Source: Haloplanus salinus (lineage in GTDB: Archaea > Halobacteriota > Halobacteria > Halobacteriales > Haloferacaceae). From it: a DNA stretch of 64,000 bases. The first letter of the stretch is position 1, and every line of letters begins with the position of its first letter. The position numbers were made by a program, and so were the translations under genes. Below, piece by piece: positions 46,567 through 55,492 of this stretch. The stretch lies in NCBI RefSeq assembly GCF_003336245.1, contig NZ_QPHM01000001.1:1798001-1862000 (forward strand), read 5' to 3'. The notes under the pieces were generated by a model, which had not been told where the DNA came from, made no database searches, and saw only the letters and a list, made by a program, of their open reading frames with translations.

Positions 46567-47439
46567 TCACTCCGTCCGGTCGCGCTCGGCGATGTACCCC
46601 TTGTGACAGTCGGGGCAGATGTCGCCGGCGCGCATCGACGACTCGCCGGCCGTACGAACGTAGCCACAGTTGGGGCAGAAAAACTCCGTGCGGCCGCTCG
46701 ACTCCTCGCTCACCGGCTTGACCTCCTCGGCGGCGACGAACTGCTTGCCCGTGGCCCCCCCACTCCCCGTCGTCGCCCGCGCCTGGCCGTTCGTCGCCGC
46801 GTCGCTCTCCGCCGGGGTCAATCCGCCGCTGAAGGACACGTCCGTCGGCGTCCCGTCGCTCGGCTCGGCGTCGAACCCCTCGTCCTCGCCGCCCGGGTCG
46901 GGCCACCCCTCGTCGGCGCTGACGACGGTCGTCCCGTCGTCGACCGGGTCGTCGGCGTCGGTCCCGGGCCACTCGCCGCGCGCGCGGCCGCCGTCGCCGT
47001 CGCCGCCGTCCGCGTCCCCGTCGTCGAGGATGACCGCGTCCTCCTCCGCGGGGTCAGGGGTCGAGTCCGGTTCGGGCTCGACGTCGCTCGCCGCCCCGTC
47101 GTCGTCCCCCGCCGACGCCGTTGCGGTCGGTGTCGATCCCGGGTCGGCCTCGGCTTCGCCGGCCGGTGCTTCGTCGTCCGTCGTCGGCGAGTCGCCGAGG
47201 TTGGTCGTGACGCCACCACCACCACCGCCACCGCCACCGAGGCCCGTCGCGACGTCGTCCTCGCGGGGGTCCCGAATCGGGCGGACCTCCTTGTTCTCGC
47301 TGACGACCCGGCGCTCGCCGCACCGATCACAGGTCTCGACCGTCCGGTACGTCACGACCACCTCGTCGCCGCGTTCCTCCCGCTCGCGCTCCACCTCGCG
47401 GTTCGCGTATTCGTGTCCCAGTAGGCACCTGAGTCCCAT
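46567..47439 (-). CDS. Two-zinc-ribbon protein with long acidic low-complexity middle
   Basis: 290 aa. The N-terminal ribbon MGLRCLLGHEYAN...CDRCGERRV and the C-terminal ribbon FFCPNCGYVRTAGESSMRAGD, CPDCHKGYI flank about 180 residues that are almost all D, E, G, A, T, P and S, including an eight-glycine run. The C-terminal ribbon is likely the functional end. Such proteins are annotated as DUF7093 in haloarchaea to my memory. Start chosen at MGLRCL. Confidence 0.7.
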   Translation of the reverse strand: MGLRCLLGHEYANREVEREREERGDEVVVTYRTVETCDRCGERRVVSENKEVRPIRDPREDDVATGLGGGGGGGGGVTTNLGDSPTTDDEAPAGEAEADPGSTPTATASAGDDDGAASDVEPEPDSTPDPAEEDAVILDDGDADGGDGDGGRARGEWPGTDADDPVDDGTTVVSADEGWPDPGGEDEGFDAEPSDGTPTDVSFSGGLTPAESDAATNGQARATTGSGGATGKQFVAAEEVKPVSEESSGRTEFFCPNCGYVRTAGESSMRAGDICPDCHKGYIAERDRTE

Positions 47440-47547
47440 CGTGTAGGGGTAGCGACGCCCGACACCAAAAGCGTCCGTCAGACGCGCGTCGGACTCGGCG
47501 GGTGACCGGCGGTACTGGTAAACCATCCGCGGCCGTTACGTCCGGAC

Positions 47548-47847
47548 ATGAAGGCCAAACGGGAGTTCCGCGACCGCGAGGAGGTCGAGGTGGCCGTTCT
47601 CGACGCGCTGGTCGACCGTGGGGGTGAGGGGATGACCGTGTTCGAACTCCGCGCGGCCGTCGACGTCGACATCGACACGCTCGAAACCGCCCTCTCGGCG
47701 CTGAAAGCGGACTCGCTCATCTCCGTCGAACACGACAACAACCGGACGGTGGTGCTTCCCGACGACCGCGTCGTGCCCGACCCGACCGAGACGCCGGCCG
47801 ACGACGAGAGCCTGTTCGACGCGATTCGGGACCGACTCGGCCTCTGA
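47548..47847 (+). CDS. Winged-helix protein, DUF6432 type
   Basis: 99 aa. Residues 8-65 form a winged helix: VEVAVLDALVDRGGEGMTVFELRAAV, then the recognition part DIDTLETALSALKADSLI. Probably DNA-binding. It lies upstream of ygfZ with 51 bases between. A tail of about 30 residues is acidic with an amphipathic end. Confidence 0.72.
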   Translation: MKAKREFRDREEVEVAVLDALVDRGGEGMTVFELRAAVDVDIDTLETALSALKADSLISVEHDNNRTVVLPDDRVVPDPTETPADDESLFDAIRDRLGL

Positions 47848-47898
47848 CCTCCCGCCGGACCGGGTCACTTTTTCCCTCGGCCCACCTACGAGCCGTCG

Positions 47899-48993
47899 AT
47901 GCAACGCGATGGGGAGCGTCACACCGGGTACGGCGCCGAGTTCGAGACGCGGGGTGGACGGACGGTCGTCGCCCACTACGGTCGCCCCGAGCGCACCCAC
48001 CTCGCCGTCCGCAACGGCGTGGGCGTCATCGAGATGGGATACGGCGTCGTCGTCGTCGAGGGGAGCGATGCCGTCGACTTCGTCGACAACGCCGTCTCCA
48101 ACCGCGTCCCCGCCGCCGACGGCGAGGGGTGTTACGCGCTCCTGTTGGACCCGCAGGGCGGCATCGAAACGGATCTGTACGTCTACGACGCGGACGAGCG
48201 TCTGCTCTGTTTCACGCCGCCCGACCGCGCCGCACCCCTCGCCGGCGACTGGGCCGAGAAGGTGTTCATCCAAGACGTCGCGGTCCGCGACGCCTCCGCG
48301 GAGTTCGCCGTCTTCGGCGTCCACGGTCCCACCTCGACGGAGACGATGGCGACGCTGCTCGCCGGCGCGAGCGTCCCGGAGGACCCCCTGACCTTCGTCC
48401 GCGGCTCCATCGCCGAGGCCGGCGTCACCGTCGTCTCGACGGACGACCCGACCGGCGAAACGGGGTACGAAGTGATCTGTCGCGCCGACGACGCCGACGA
48501 CGTGTGGGACTCCCTGCTCACCCGCGGCACCCCGACGACGCCCGTCGGCCACCGCACGTGGGATACCCTCACTCTGGAGGCGGGCACGCCGCTGTTCGAC
48601 ACCGAACTCGTCGGCCGCATCCCCAACGTTGCCGGCGTCCGCAACGGCCTGGACTTCGCGAAAGGGTGCTACGTCGGACAGGAAGTCGTCTCCCGCGTCG
48701 AGAACCGGGGTCGGCCGAGCAAACGGCTGGTCGGCCTCGAACTCGACGCCGTGCCCGAATCCGGGGCGGCCGTGTTCGACGGCGACGCGAGCGTCGGCGA
48801 CGTGACTCGTGGCGCGGAGAGCCCGTCGCTCGACCGACCCATCGCGCTCGCGTACGTCGACAGTAGCACGCTTGACGCCGACGACTTCACGCTCGCCGTC
48901 CGCGTCGACGGCGACGCGGTCGACGCCACGGTCACGTCGCTGCCGTTCGTCGACGGGAGCGGCCGGTCGGGCCGCTTGCCGCGTTACGACTGA
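47899..48993 (+). CDS. ygfZ: YgfZ/GcvT-like folate-binding protein
   Basis: 364 aa, aminomethyltransferase fold. The YgfZ signature FAKGCYVGQEVVSR (K-G-C-Y-x-G-Q-E) is complete near residue 254, which separates it from glycine-cleavage GcvT. YgfZ helps repair or assemble iron-sulfur clusters with folate. N-terminal half has DFVDNAVSNRVPAADG. No gcv genes nearby. It converges with the reductase gene, overlapping by 10 bases. Confidence 0.88.
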   Translation: MQRDGERHTGYGAEFETRGGRTVVAHYGRPERTHLAVRNGVGVIEMGYGVVVVEGSDAVDFVDNAVSNRVPAADGEGCYALLLDPQGGIETDLYVYDADERLLCFTPPDRAAPLAGDWAEKVFIQDVAVRDASAEFAVFGVHGPTSTETMATLLAGASVPEDPLTFVRGSIAEAGVTVVSTDDPTGETGYEVICRADDADDVWDSLLTRGTPTTPVGHRTWDTLTLEAGTPLFDTELVGRIPNVAGVRNGLDFAKGCYVGQEVVSRVENRGRPSKRLVGLELDAVPESGAAVFDGDASVGDVTRGAESPSLDRPIALAYVDSSTLDADDFTLAVRVDGDAVDATVTSLPFVDGSGRSGRLPRYD

Positions 48994-50108
48994 GAGCGCT
49001 CGTTCTCGCCCGCTGTCTCCGTGCCGCCACCACTCACGAGCGCCCGCAGATGCTCCGTCGAGAAGAAGGAGGTGGGTCGGTCCATGTGCACGCCGATCCG
49101 GCCGTCGAGCGCCCACAGCCCGAGCCGCTGGATCGGCGTCGGAAGCGAGTACGCCCGGCGAATCAGGCTCCCGAGCCGAATTTCGCGACGCAAGTCGTCG
49201 CGCCACGCGCGTTCGTAGGCGGCGAGCGTCGACGGCTCCTGCGGGTCGACCGTCTCGGCCGCGTGGTCCGCGGCGGTCATGCCGTAGAGGATGCCGCCGC
49301 CGGTGAACGGCTTGGTCTGTGCGGCGGCGTCGCCGACGAGGAAGGCCCGGTGACTCGTCACCGTCTCCGGCGGGCCGACGGGGATGGCGCCCGAACAGCG
49401 GTGGGTCGTCTCGGCGCCGTAGGCGTCGGTCAGGCGCTCGAACCGCTCGGTCACGTCGGTGCCCGGCGGCGCCGCGAGGCCGTACTCCACGCCGGCCGGC
49501 CCACGGGGGATGCGCCACGCGAAGAAGCGCGGCACCGTCAGGTGGACGTCCACGAAGTCGCCGTCGTCCGGCTGCTCGTCGAACGCGAGGACGCCGTGCA
49601 GGGTCTCGGCCGGGTCCGGCAAGTCGACTTCGCGACGCACCTTCGAGACGGGGCCGTCACAGCCGGCGACCAACCGCGTCTCGAACGTCAGTGTCTCGCC
49701 GTCGGCGCGGGCGGTCACCGTCACGCCGTCCGCGCGTTCGTCGACGCCGACGACGGCGTGGCCCTCGCGCACGTCGGCGCCCGCGTCCGCCGCCGCGTCG
49801 GCGAGCGTCCGGTCGAGTTCCACCCGGTCGACGACGTTCGACACCTCGGTCGACTTGTAGAAGGGGTAGGCGTCCGACCCCGGCCCGCCGAGCCGGAAGT
49901 TCGCGCCGTACACCCGGTTCTGGAGGAGGTCGGCTTTCGCGTCCGCGGGCACGTAGTCCCACACGTCCGTGCTGACGTGACCGGAGCAGGCGAGCGGCGT
50001 GCCGACCGTCCCCTTCTCCAGAGCGAGCACGTCGTACCCGGCCTCGGCGGCCCGGCGGGCGAGGCGGGCGCCCGCGGGGCCGACGCCGACCACGACGAAG
50101 TCGTACAT
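48984..50108 (-). CDS. Geranylgeranyl reductase family FAD protein
   Basis: 374 aa. FAD motif VVVGVGPAGARLARRAAEAGYD at the N-terminus, central LVAGCDGPVSKVRREVDLPDP, and FLVGDAAAQTKPFTGGGILYGM for the FAD-binding GD motif. These mark the geranylgeranyl reductase family that saturates archaeal lipids or related prenyl groups; substrate is not certain among paralogues. Start MYDFVVVG gives the FAD loop at once; upstream in-frame codons lie in a repeat region. Confidence 0.9.
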   Translation of the reverse strand: MYDFVVVGVGPAGARLARRAAEAGYDVLALEKGTVGTPLACSGHVSTDVWDYVPADAKADLLQNRVYGANFRLGGPGSDAYPFYKSTEVSNVVDRVELDRTLADAAADAGADVREGHAVVGVDERADGVTVTARADGETLTFETRLVAGCDGPVSKVRREVDLPDPAETLHGVLAFDEQPDDGDFVDVHLTVPRFFAWRIPRGPAGVEYGLAAPPGTDVTERFERLTDAYGAETTHRCSGAIPVGPPETVTSHRAFLVGDAAAQTKPFTGGGILYGMTAADHAAETVDPQEPSTLAAYERAWRDDLRREIRLGSLIRRAYSLPTPIQRLGLWALDGRIGVHMDRPTSFFSTEHLRALVSGGGTETAGENERSQS

Positions 50109-50142
50109 ACTCGTCGTTCGGGTGTGGTGAGACAAATAGGCG

Positions 50143-50203
50143 GTGGTCTCGCGAGCGAACCCCGTGAGCGAACGGGACCCCGAGCGAACCCCGTGGTCTC
50201 GCG
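50143..50203. repeat. Short composite direct repeat in a divergent intergenic region
   Basis: GTGGTCTCGCG occurs at 50143-50153 and 50193-50203. GAGCGAACCCCGTG occurs at 50153-50166 and 50182-50195. The two motifs are joined in the first copy (order X-Y) and reversed in the second (Y-X). The stretch lies between the divergent reductase and PrsW genes. Confidence 0.7.
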
Positions 50204-50251
50204 CCTTTCCACGGGCCAAGAACTTAACCGCTGGACGCCGAGGCGTGTGAT

Positions 50252-51265
50252 ATGTCGCGCCGACGGGACCCGGTGGAGGAACGCGCCGACGACTCCTTGG
50301 ACCTCTACGACGTCGCCACCTGGGAGCGACGCGGCCCGCTCGACGCCATCGCCGCGGGCATCTATCGACTGCTCGTCACCTCGACCCGGCTGTTCGTCGT
50401 CGGCGTCGCCCTCCTCATCCTCGTCGGCATCGGCGGCTTGAGCGCCCTGACCGACCCGCAGATCGGTATTTTGACGCTGCTCTCCGCCCTTCCGGCGCTC
50501 GCGCTCGCCGTCTACGTCCGGCGGACCGACGTCACCAGCGGCGAACCCCTCTCCGTGCTCGTCGCAACCTTCCTCCTGGGCGTCCTCACTGCCAACTTCG
50601 CGGCGGTGCTCAACTCCGTCACCCGCCCCGTCTTCTCCGGCCTCGGCCTCCTCGGCAACGCGCTCTTTTTCTTCCTGATCGTCGGTCCCATCGAGGAGAC
50701 GGTGAAGCTGCTGGCGGTCCGCCTGTACGCCTACGGCACCGACAACTTCGAGGCCGTCGTCGACGGCGCGGTGTACGGCGCCGTCGCCGGGCTCGGGTTC
50801 GCCACCATCGAGAACGCCCTCTACATCACGCAGAACCTCGACGCGCCGATGGCGACCGGCGTCGGCCTCGGCCTCATCGGCGCCGGGGGGAACATCACGG
50901 CCATCCGCGCCCTCGCCGGGCCCGGCCACGTCATCTACTCCGCCTTCGCCGGCTACTACCTCGGTCTCGCGAAGTTCAACCGCGAGAACCGCGGCCCGAT
51001 CGTCGTGAAGGGCCTGCTGGTCGCCGCGCTCATCCACGCCACCTACAACACCACCGTCGGCATCGGCTCCGGGCTCGTCGCCTTCGCCACCGGCCTCCCG
51101 CAGCTCCCCTCCTTCCTCGTCTACGTCCTGCTCTACGACGGGGTGTTCGGCCTCATCCTGTTCCGGAAGATCCGCCGTTACAGCCACACGTACAGCGAGG
51201 TCCACGAAGAGGAGGAAATCGAGGAGTCGGCACTAGAGCCCGAGATAACCGAGTTCGAGTCCTGA
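50252..51265 (+). CDS. PrsW-type intramembrane metalloprotease
   Basis: 337 aa, about eight membrane helices. Active-site motifs are IVGPIEETVKLLAVR (EExxK), VDGAVYGAVAGLGFATIEN, GPGHVIYSAFAGYYLG and ALIHATYNT. All conserved Glu, Asn and His are present. The soluble N-terminus (45 residues) is acidic. Known PrsW cleaves an anti-sigma factor in Bacillus; the archaeal target is unknown. Confidence 0.85.
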   Translation: MSRRRDPVEERADDSLDLYDVATWERRGPLDAIAAGIYRLLVTSTRLFVVGVALLILVGIGGLSALTDPQIGILTLLSALPALALAVYVRRTDVTSGEPLSVLVATFLLGVLTANFAAVLNSVTRPVFSGLGLLGNALFFFLIVGPIEETVKLLAVRLYAYGTDNFEAVVDGAVYGAVAGLGFATIENALYITQNLDAPMATGVGLGLIGAGGNITAIRALAGPGHVIYSAFAGYYLGLAKFNRENRGPIVVKGLLVAALIHATYNTTVGIGSGLVAFATGLPQLPSFLVYVLLYDGVFGLILFRKIRRYSHTYSEVHEEEEIEESALEPEITEFES

Positions 51266-51850
51266 TCAGTCGACCAACCGCTCGACGTACTTCGCGACCA
51301 CGTCCACCTCGACGTGGACCGGATCGCCCGGTTCCTTCGCCGACAGCGTCGTCAGGTCGTAGGTGGTCGGGATGACGGCGACCGAGACGGCGCCGGCCTC
51401 GTCGTCGAGTTCCGCGACGGTGAGGCTGATCCCGTCGAGCGCGATGGAGCCCTTCGAGACGACGTAGCGCCGCAAGTCGGCGGGAAGCGAGAAGGTGAAC
51501 CACCAGTCGTCGCCGACGCGGTCGACGCCCTCGACGGTCGCGACGCCGTCGACGTGTCCCTGAACGACGTGACCGTCGAAGCGGCCGTCCGCGGGCATGG
51601 CGCGTTCGAGATTGAGCTGGTCGCCCACCTCGACGGCGCCGAGATACGTTTTGGCGACCGTCTCCTCGGCCAGAAACACCTCGAACCAGTCGTCGCCGTA
51701 CTCCTCGACGGTGAGGCAGACCCCGCTGACGCCGATCGACTGCCCGTGATCGACCGCGTCGAACCCGTGACGGAGGCGGAGGCGACGGCCTTCCTCGGTC
51801 ACGTCGACGTCCACCACCTCGCCCGTCCCTTCGACGATGCCCGTGAACAT
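51266..51850 (-). CDS. ribE: Riboflavin synthase, alpha type
   Basis: 194 aa. Two lumazine-binding barrels: MFTGIVEGTGEVV with SIGVSGVCLTVEEY, then VVQGHVDGVATV with SIALDGISLTVAEL. The terminal helix WAKYVERL-like KYVERLVD suits trimer formation. Bacterial-type enzyme, which Halobacteria use instead of the archaeal RibC type. It converges with PrsW with no gap. MFTGIVEG is the invariant start. Confidence 0.95.
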   Translation of the reverse strand: MFTGIVEGTGEVVDVDVTEEGRRLRLRHGFDAVDHGQSIGVSGVCLTVEEYGDDWFEVFLAEETVAKTYLGAVEVGDQLNLERAMPADGRFDGHVVQGHVDGVATVEGVDRVGDDWWFTFSLPADLRRYVVSKGSIALDGISLTVAELDDEAGAVSVAVIPTTYDLTTLSAKEPGDPVHVEVDVVAKYVERLVD

Positions 51851-51925
51851 ACCCGTCGTTCGTCGGCGCCGGAGTAAGGGGTTGCGATCCGCCGACACCT
51901 ATGCCCTTGCCACTCCCCCTCCAGT

Positions 51926-52250
51926 ATGAGTTTCAGCGGTCGGCTCCGGACGAGTTTCGCCACCGGTCTCCTGCCGGTGACGCCGCTCGCGGTGACGCCC
52001 TTCGTCCCGCAGTTCGTCTTCGTCCGTACGGCCGGGCCGTTGAGCCACATCGTACGGGCCACGCGGCTGACGAACTACACCGGGAACGCCGAGGTGATCG
52101 CCCAGTCGCTCGCGGCCGTCTGCATCGCCGCGGGAATCACCCTCCTCGGTTACCTCGCCTCGCGAAGCGTCGGCAAGCGACTCCCCGGCGGCGTCGAGCG
52201 GGCGACTCGGCTCGTCCCGCTCGTCCGCACCGTCCATCGGAGCGGTCGTG
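51926..52250 (+). pseudogene. Truncated DUF502 membrane protein gene
   Basis: The first 108 residues read as a DUF502 protein: LLPVTPLAVTPFVPQFVFV, ATRLTNYTGNAEVIAQSL, a membrane helix (VCIAAGITLLGYLASRSVG) and RLVPLVRTVH. DUF502 normally continues for about another 100 residues with the second half of the fold. Here the sequence changes at about 52250 to Ser/Pro/Thr-rich junk (PTPTPTPTPTNVRS) in the same frame. The open frame does not stop before 53474, but everything after is composition shadow. The gene is most likely dead. Confidence 0.65.
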
Positions 52251-52251
52251 A

Positions 52252-52430
<179 letters not shown>

Positions 52431-52436
52431 CTGTCG

Positions 52437-52682
52437 ATGCGACTCGGCATTCTGGAGACCGTCGGCCTCGCGGCGTCGCTGATCTTCGCCATTCCGGTCG
52501 GCTTCTACGGCATCGAGACGTTTCTCGCCGGGAGCCGACCCCTCGGCGCCGGTCTCGTGATCGTCGCCGTCCTGATGGTCGTCCTCCCGCGCCGACTCAC
52601 GACGCCGGCCGACCTGCCCGGGGCAGTCCTCGAACGGCTCGTCGGGACGGCGGTGAAAGACCCCGACGACGACGATCAGTAG
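52437..52682 (+). CDS. Small membrane protein, DUF7533-like
   Basis: 81 aa. Two hydrophobic helices (LETVGLAASLIFAIPVGFYG and GAGLVIVAVLMVVLP) followed by PRRLTTPADLPGAVLERLVG and an acidic end. The order of two helices plus a soluble amphipathic tail is typical of a haloarchaeal family I recall as DUF7533. It overlaps the converging M24 gene by 7 bases. Confidence 0.65.
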   Translation: MRLGILETVGLAASLIFAIPVGFYGIETFLAGSRPLGAGLVIVAVLMVVLPRRLTTPADLPGAVLERLVGTAVKDPDDDDQ

Positions 52683-53308
52683 GCGTCCGGCGACAGCGAC
52701 GTCGGCAGGCCGCTCAGCGGTTGGCAGCCGGAGTCGGTGATCGTATACCAGCCGCCGACCCGAACGACCCCACGATCCGTCTCGGGGTCCGGATCGCGCG
52801 CCGTCGGGTCGAGCGCGAAGCGCTGCCCGGCCGACAGCGGTTCGTCGCTCCCGCCGTCCATCGGCGCGTCGAGGCCGTGGACGACTGCGCTCTCGCCCGC
52901 GGCGAGCCCGTACGCGCCCAGTTCGGCGATGGCTTCGTCGACGAGTCGCCGGGCGGGTACGCCCGGTTCGGCGACGCGACGGACGGCGTCGTGGGCCATC
53001 CCGACGGCGACGGCGGCGCGGCGCGTCCACCCGCCCGTCCCGTCGACGACGAACGTCCGCGCGAGGGGGGCAGCGCCGTCCGGCGTGACCGCCACGACGA
53101 CGGGGTCGTCCGGTCGGAGGCCGTCCCGGGTCTCGACGGTCACCGTCGCGTCGGCGGTGGCGTCGCTCCCGGCGCGTTCGAGCGCGGCCGTCGTGAGCGG
53201 GGCGCCGTCGCGGTGGAGTCGTCCGTCGACCGCCGTCGCCGCCGCCAGGTGGGTCGCGGCGGCGACGACCCCCGACTCGGCCGCCGACAGCGCCCTCTCG
53301 ACGCTCAC
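52676..53308 (-). CDS. M24-fold protein without metal ligands
   Basis: 210 aa. The pattern resembles the pita-bread (creatinase/aminopeptidase P) fold: VAVGMAHDAVRRVAEPGVPAR, LVDEAIAELGAYGLAAGE, SAVVHGLDAP, then GQRFALDPTARDP and GGWYTITDSGCQPL. The five metal ligands (two Asp, His, two Glu) of active M24 enzymes are not visible in place. It is therefore probably a pseudoenzyme. The start overlaps the stop of the helicase gene by 4 bases (ATGA), so it is translated with the helicase. Confidence 0.65.
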   Translation of the reverse strand: MSVERALSAAESGVVAAATHLAAATAVDGRLHRDGAPLTTAALERAGSDATADATVTVETRDGLRPDDPVVVAVTPDGAAPLARTFVVDGTGGWTRRAAVAVGMAHDAVRRVAEPGVPARRLVDEAIAELGAYGLAAGESAVVHGLDAPMDGGSDEPLSAGQRFALDPTARDPDPETDRGVVRVGGWYTITDSGCQPLSGLPTSLSPDAY

Positions 53309-55149
53309 GGCTCGGGTTCGGGTGCCCCGCTCGTCCGTGCCGCCTCCAGCATCTCGTCGACGTCCTCGTCGCGGAGTTCGTTGTGCAGGACGACGCTGAC
53401 GGGGAGGGTCGGCGCGCCGCCGATGAGGTTCTCCAAGAGGACGAGGCGCTCGCGCGCACGGCTCATCCCGACGTAGAAGACGCGGCGTTCGTTGTCGGTC
53501 AGCAGGGGGACCGGGCTGGTGTGGGCGGTGAACTCCTCGACGCCCGGCACGTCGGTCGGGTCGTCGACGCTCGCGGCCATCTGCTCGACCACCTTCTCGG
53601 TCAGGTCGGTGCAGACGAAGACGTGGTCGGCCTCCCGGCCCTTCGCGGAGTGGATGGTGCCGACGCGGACGCGACTCGGGTCCATGCCGCCGTAGTCGCC
53701 GCCGAAGTAGGCGTCGACGGAGTTGCGCTGGAAGTTCGTCACCTTCCGGAGCATATCACCGGCGGCGGCCGAATCGGGCATGAAGGGCACGTGGTCGGTC
53801 ACCACGTCGGGCGACACCTCGATTTCGGCGATATCCTCTACGTCCGCCTCCTCTTCCCGGTCGTCGAGGGTGTCGTAGAAGCCGTCGCGGTCGTTCGTTC
53901 CGAACGCCGAATCCTGCAGCATGTCGGCGAGACGCCGCGCCTCTAGCCCCGTGATCGGGTCGCCGGCGTCCAACTTCTCCACGGCGCGGACGTAGTCCGT
54001 GAGCCGATCGGTCCACATCCGCTGGTCGGTCATGACGGAGAACGGAATCCCCTTGGGGAGGAAGTCGTCGATGAACTGGAACATCTGGTAGCGCGCCCGG
54101 AAGAGGATCATGATGGTCTCGTCGGTGGTGTCGACGGTGTGCTGGACGTTCCGCACCACTTCGAACATCGAGGGGCTCCGGATCCCCTCGACGACGCCGC
54201 CCTCCTTGCGCGGGTTGAGGTCTTTCTCCTGTCGTACGTCGATGTGTCGGATCTCCCGGTTGACGACGTTCAGAATGCGAGACGGCAAGCGATAGGAGTT
54301 CGGGAGGACCACGTCCTCGTGGACTTCGGCGTCGAGCAGGATGTTCGGGTCGGCGCCCTGCCACGCGTAGACGACCTGGTCGTCGTCGCCGGCGATCAGA
54401 ACGCCCTCCATGTGGGGTTTCCACTCCTCGTACACCTCGTACTGGAGGGTGGTGATGTCCTGGAACTCGTCGATGACGAGGTAGTCGACGTGGGGGACGA
54501 GCGACCGCTGGGCCACCCGTTCGAGCATGTCGGCGAAGCCGACGAGTCCGTGCTCGCCCTTGTAGGAGCGCCACGCGCGGATGACTTCCGGCACGTCGAT
54601 CCGGTCGTCGTCGGTCGGCCACGTCGGCGTGTACTTGTTGCCCTCTTGAGCGTTGGGGTCGATGTCGGGCGGGAGTCGGACCGACTCCACGTCCCACTGG
54701 AAGGGCACGTCGTACCAGTCGGCCACGTCACGCTGGGTGCGCTGGAGCCACTGGCTGGTGGCGATGATCTTGTTGCCGAGCGTCGTCGACCGGGCGGTTC
54801 GGCGGCCGGCGCCACCGTACTCGTCCTCGTACTCGACACCGTACTCCTCGCAGAACTCCTCCTTGTCGGACTCGCCGACCACGTCGCCACGCGAGAGGTC
54901 GAGCAGTTCGTACGCCTTCGCGTGCATCGTACAGACGTTCCCCTGCAGCGCCCGTGGGGAGGTGTCGAGGCGTTCGGCGAGGCGTTCGCGAACTTCGGCG
55001 GCCGCAGCACGCGTGTAGGAGACGACGAGCACGTCGCGGATGCTCACGTCGTCGTCTTCCAGCAGCTCGTCGACGCGGTCGAGGAGGGCCGTCGTCTTCC
55101 CGCTCCCGGGTCCACCGAAGAGGCGGGTGACGGTAACGTCGTCGCTCAT
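53305..55149 (-). CDS. UvrD/Rep-family superfamily 1 DNA helicase
   Basis: 614 aa. Motif I LFGGPGSGKTTALLDR near residue 12; Ia VVSYTRAAAAEV; II YLVIDEFQDITTLQ near 235; III GDDDQVVYAWQGAD; IV region IMILFRARYQ; V VGTIHSAKGREADHVFV; VI RRVFYVGMSRARERLVLL. All helicase motifs are intact. Likely a 3'-5' DNA translocase in repair or replication restart. Followed in the same operon by an M24-like protein. Confidence 0.93.
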   Translation of the reverse strand: MSDDVTVTRLFGGPGSGKTTALLDRVDELLEDDDVSIRDVLVVSYTRAAAAEVRERLAERLDTSPRALQGNVCTMHAKAYELLDLSRGDVVGESDKEEFCEEYGVEYEDEYGGAGRRTARSTTLGNKIIATSQWLQRTQRDVADWYDVPFQWDVESVRLPPDIDPNAQEGNKYTPTWPTDDDRIDVPEVIRAWRSYKGEHGLVGFADMLERVAQRSLVPHVDYLVIDEFQDITTLQYEVYEEWKPHMEGVLIAGDDDQVVYAWQGADPNILLDAEVHEDVVLPNSYRLPSRILNVVNREIRHIDVRQEKDLNPRKEGGVVEGIRSPSMFEVVRNVQHTVDTTDETIMILFRARYQMFQFIDDFLPKGIPFSVMTDQRMWTDRLTDYVRAVEKLDAGDPITGLEARRLADMLQDSAFGTNDRDGFYDTLDDREEEADVEDIAEIEVSPDVVTDHVPFMPDSAAAGDMLRKVTNFQRNSVDAYFGGDYGGMDPSRVRVGTIHSAKGREADHVFVCTDLTEKVVEQMAASVDDPTDVPGVEEFTAHTSPVPLLTDNERRVFYVGMSRARERLVLLENLIGGAPTLPVSVVLHNELRDEDVDEMLEAARTSGAPEPEP

Positions 55150-55224
55150 TGTCCAGATACATGCCCCGAGGCGGTATAAACGGCGTGGCTCGGGGGGACG
55201 CGCACACCGCCGGTGCCGACCCGG

Positions 55225-55413
55225 CTACGCCGCCGGGTCCCAGCCACAGACCGAGCAGTCGGTCGCGGCCTCGTCGTGTAGCGCTCCACAGTCCGGGCAC
55301 TGCAGCTTGTTATAGGATCGTTCCCAGCGTACCGGTGTGGTCTCGTGGCCGTTGTCCGCGAGGAACTGGTCGAACAGTTCGTCGTCGTGTCGTTCGCTGG
55401 GTCCGGCTGCCAT
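55225..55413 (-). CDS. Small zinc-finger protein, HVO_0416-like
   Basis: 62 aa. N-terminal half DDELFDQFLADNGHETTP, then a zinc ribbon KLQCPDCGALHDEAATDCSVCGWDP. Both Cys pairs are intact. Resembles a small haloarchaeal family described for Haloferax HVO_0416 to my memory. Start at MAAGPSERH. Confidence 0.68.
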   Translation of the reverse strand: MAAGPSERHDDELFDQFLADNGHETTPVRWERSYNKLQCPDCGALHDEAATDCSVCGWDPAA

Positions 55414-55492
55414 ACAGGCCGTGGTACGACACACCATCACTTAGTCGTACTGGTATGGGTAACGTTGACACGGGGTACCGACGCCCGGACGG

